A stretch of 6,120 nt of DNA. Source: JANNOG01 sp050329835 (GTDB lineage Bacteria; Actinomycetota; Actinomycetes; Actinomycetales; JBBAYJ01). The notes below the pieces were generated by a model. The model was not told where the DNA came from. It did no database searches and worked only from the letters and a program-made list of their open reading frames with translations. Location of the stretch: assembly GCA_050329835.1 (NCBI GenBank), contig JBHJOJ010000268.1, forward strand, positions 1-6,120. The letters are read 5' to 3'. Below, piece by piece: positions 4,598 through 6,120 of the stretch. Numbering within the stretch: the first letter of the stretch is position 1; each line of letters begins with the position of its first letter. The translations under genes and the position numbers were made by a program.

Positions 4598-5378
4598 ACC
4601 CGTGCGGCGGCCGGTGGCCCAGCCGCCGGGAGATCAGACCGGCGGCCTCCACCACCTGGGGGACGGTGCGCCGGATGACCAGCGGCGTCAGCCGCGACGA
4701 CGCCCCGACGACGCTCACCGCGGCGGTGACGACGCCGTCGGCGCCCCGGATCGGCGCACCGACCGAGACCACCCCGGCGTGCCCCTCCTCGATGTTGTCC
4801 GCCCAGCCGCGGGCAGCGGTCCGGGCGAGCTCGGCGCGCAGGCGCCCGACGTCGGTGATGGCCCGCGGCGTCACGGGGGCGGGCTTCCAGTCCGTGAGGC
4901 GGCGGTCGAGCTCGGCCGCCGGCAGGGCCGCGAGCAGGACCTTCCCCGACGAGGTGACCTGCGCCGGCAGGCGGTGGCCGACACGCCGGAAGATCGGCAT
5001 CAGGTGGTGGCTCTCGAGCCGCTCGACGTAGACCACCTCGAGCCCGTCGAGGACGGCGACGTGCACCATCTCCCCGGTCGCGTGCCGCAGGTGGGTGAGG
5101 ACGGGCAGCGCCGCCTGGTGCAGGTCGACGTGCTCCGACACCCCCGTCCCCAGCTCGTACACCGCCAGGCCGAGGCGGTAGCGGCCGGCCGGCGTCCGCT
5201 CCAGCAGCCGCTCCGCCGCCAGCGTCGCGACGATCCGGTGCACGGTGCTGGTGCTGAGGTCGAGGCGGCGGGCCAGTTCGGACACCCCCAGCTCCTGTCC
5301 GGCCTCGGCGAACGCGCGCAGGACGCGCGCGGCGTTGCGCACCGAGCCGAGGGTCCCGGCGTCCGCCCGTTCCGCCAT
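4596..5378 (-). CDS. IclR-family transcriptional regulator
   Basis: The protein has 260 residues from ATG 5376-5378, the normal family length. The N-terminal winged helix spans about 11-70: SVRNAARVLRAFAEAG, then GVSELARRLDLSTSTVHRIV with the recognition helix at 42-55, then a wing with RYRLG. The effector-binding domain spans about 75-255 and has VTSSGKVLLAALP (141-153) and GWADNIEEGHAGVVSVGAPI (191-210). The Cys often found in the last segment is Val here. IclR proteins bind small acids or aromatic metabolites and act as repressors or activators of divergent catabolic genes. This gene is divergent from the PEP-utilising enzyme gene and convergent with the SDR operon. A palindrome of IclR type lies 23 bases before its start, and related ones lie in the reductase/HAD gap, so I infer autoregulation plus control of both divergent units. 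The effector is unknown. Confidence 0.96.
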   Translation of the reverse strand: MAERADAGTLGSVRNAARVLRAFAEAGQELGVSELARRLDLSTSTVHRIVATLAAERLLERTPAGRYRLGLAVYELGTGVSEHVDLHQAALPVLTHLRHATGEMVHVAVLDGLEVVYVERLESHHLMPIFRRVGHRLPAQVTSSGKVLLAALPAAELDRRLTDWKPAPVTPRAITDVGRLRAELARTAARGWADNIEEGHAGVVSVGAPIRGADGVVTAAVSVVGASSRLTPLVIRRTVPQVVEAAGLISRRLGHRPPHG

Positions 5379-5384
5379 CCGGTG

Positions 5385-5390
5385 AGGGTA
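5385..5390 (-). promoter_or_regulatory. Possible -10 box of the IclR gene (leaderless transcript)
   Basis: On the minus strand the hexamer TACCCT ends seven bases before the ATG, so transcription would begin at or beside the start codon. No Shine-Dalgarno is present in this gap. Leaderless mRNAs are common in Actinobacteria. The position of the -35 box would fall inside the palindrome at 5400-5416. Confidence 0.4.
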
Positions 5391-5399
5391 GCGCCGACC

Positions 5400-5416
5400 A
5401 TCCCGCGATGCGGGAT
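5400..5416. promoter_or_regulatory. IclR-type operator palindrome beside the regulator gene (site 3)
   Basis: ATCCCGC (5400-5406) and GCGGGAT (5410-5416) form a 17-bp palindrome centred on 5408. The 15-bp core TCCCGCGATGCGGGA differs from site 1 (2690-2704) at only two central positions. It lies between the IclR gene and the divergent PEP-utilising gene, so binding could control both. Confidence 0.72.
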
Positions 5417-5423
5417 AGGGCTG

Positions 5424-6120
5424 TTGTCGCCGGGACCTTGGTCCCGTTCACTGACTCGCAGCCCGGACGCCGCGATCCACGACCTCGTCGCCCACCTCGA
5501 CCCCGGGGACGCCCACGCCGTGAGGGCCGCCGGGGCGCAGGCACGGGCGCTCGTCACGCTCGCCGCGATGCCCGGCTGGCTGACGACCGAGATCGCCGAC
5601 GCGTACGCCGAGCTGTCGCGGCGGTGCGGGACGGCCGAGGTGGCCGTCGCCGTCCGCTCGTCGGCGACCTGCGAGGACCAGCCGGACATCGGCCTGTCGC
5701 AGTACAACACCCGGCACTACGTCATCCCGCCGGCCAAGGGCGTCGACCTGCGGTTCCTCAACGGGTACATGTACCTCACCCCGGTCGCCGTGGCCGATCC
5801 CGCCGAGGTCGAGTCGCGGGTGCCCGAGTTCCTCGAGCGCGCCGGCTACTACTTCCAGAACTGGGACCGCCTCTACGACGCGTGGCTGCCGAAGGTCCGG
5901 ACCCTCATCGACGAGCTGGAGGCCATCCGGTTCGACCCGCTGCCGGAGCGGGAGGAGATGGCCGTCATCACGGAGGGCCGCGGGACGGGCAGTGCCCTCA
6001 CCCTGCTCTCGACGTACCACCGGCTCGTCGACCTCACGATGACGCTCTGGCAGTACCACTTCGAGTTCCTCAACCTGGGGTACGCGGCGTACCTCGACTT
6101 CTTCGGGTTCTGCAAGGGCG
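5424..6120 (+). CDS. PEP-utilising phosphotransferase-like protein, 5'-short and internally fused (continues past window)
   Basis: One frame is open from upstream of 5424 to the window end with strong third-position G+C. The start is unclear: TTG 5424, GTG 5520 and ATG 5568 are all in frame, and none has a good ribosome site. The first part (DLVAHLDPGDAHAVRAAG... EIADAYAELS... VAVRSSATCEDQPD) resembles the PEP-synthase nucleotide-binding domain (PPDK_N), beginning about 80 residues into that domain. Directly after QPD it becomes IGLSQYNTRHYVIPP, with NGYMYLTPV, RAGYYFQNWDRLYDAWLPK, VITEGRG and WQYHFEFLNLGYAAYLDFF following. These belong to the central region of the separate PEP-utilising subunit of phenylphosphate-synthase-like enzymes. 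The rest of the ATP-grasp body is missing. It may be a decayed two-gene locus joined in frame, or a genuine short enzyme. Any phosphohistidine domain lies beyond the window. Confidence 0.8.
   Translation, partial: MSPGPWSRSLTRSPDAAIHDLVAHLDPGDAHAVRAAGAQARALVTLAAMPGWLTTEIADAYAELSRRCGTAEVAVAVRSSATCEDQPDIGLSQYNTRHYVIPPAKGVDLRFLNGYMYLTPVAVADPAEVESRVPEFLERAGYYFQNWDRLYDAWLPKVRTLIDELEAIRFDPLPEREEMAVITEGRGTGSALTLLSTYHRLVDLTMTLWQYHFEFLNLGYAAYLDFFGFCKG
5431..5446. repeat. Perfect inverted repeat near the 5' end of the PEP-utilising gene
   Basis: CGGGACC (5431-5437) and GGTCCCG (5440-5446) are separated by TT. It lies 14 bases past operator site 3 and differs from it in sequence. It could be a second protein site or an RNA hairpin in the 5' end of the PEP-utilising transcript. 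Confidence 0.5.

Noticed and set aside
3961..5031. Plus-strand frame spanning the end of the SDR and the IclR gene
   Set aside because: It is out of frame with the SDR, Arg/Gly-rich, and crosses the convergent terminator.
5448..6059. Minus-strand frame opposite the PEP-utilising gene
   Set aside because: The plus strand gives a recognisable protein with motifs such as RSSAT and WQYHFEFLNLGYAAY; the minus frame is a shadow.

Overview
The window comes from a very GC-rich genome. Third codon positions are almost all G or C, GTG starts are common, hairpins lack U tracts, and the gene families are typical of soil Actinobacteria. I cannot name the genus. No tRNA, rRNA, CRISPR array or recognisable transposase is present.

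Left part (1-1302). The 3' end of a probable HNH endonuclease gene is followed by two tandem hairpins. Next is a two-gene toxin-antitoxin-like pair: a nucleotidyltransferase (MNT) with its own winged-helix domain, then a HEPN-like protein, overlapping by 4 bases (GTGA). The start region of the pair carries a spaced inverted repeat that could be an autoregulatory operator.

Scar (1303-1690). This stretch has no intact gene. A plus-strand gene start with one membrane helix loses its coding signal at about 1455, and a minus-strand membrane-protein fragment begins at that same point. This looks like a rearrangement junction between two broken genes.

Catabolic part (1691-6120). A ferredoxin-type flavin reductase (VanB / phthalate dioxygenase reductase type) on the minus strand is divergent from a three-gene plus-strand operon: HAD hydrolase, 4-oxalocrotonate-type tautomerase and SDR oxidoreductase. 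The operon converges on an IclR-family regulator, which is divergent from a gene for a PEP-utilising phosphotransferase that runs off the window. The same 15-bp palindrome type (TYCCGC-n3-GMGGRA) occurs twice in the reductase/HAD gap and once beside the IclR gene. This suggests that one IclR protein controls both divergent units.

The last gene is odd. It joins a fragment of a PEP-synthase-type nucleotide-binding domain directly to the central part of the partner PEP-utilising subunit, as if a two-gene locus had collapsed by deletion. A PEP-dependent phosphotransferase, a HAD phosphatase, a dehydrogenase and an electron-transfer reductase together recall the phosphorylation-assisted alkylphenol (cre) route of Corynebacterium glutamicum. 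A cre-like or phenylphosphate-like aromatic pathway is the most interesting reading of the locus, but it is inference.
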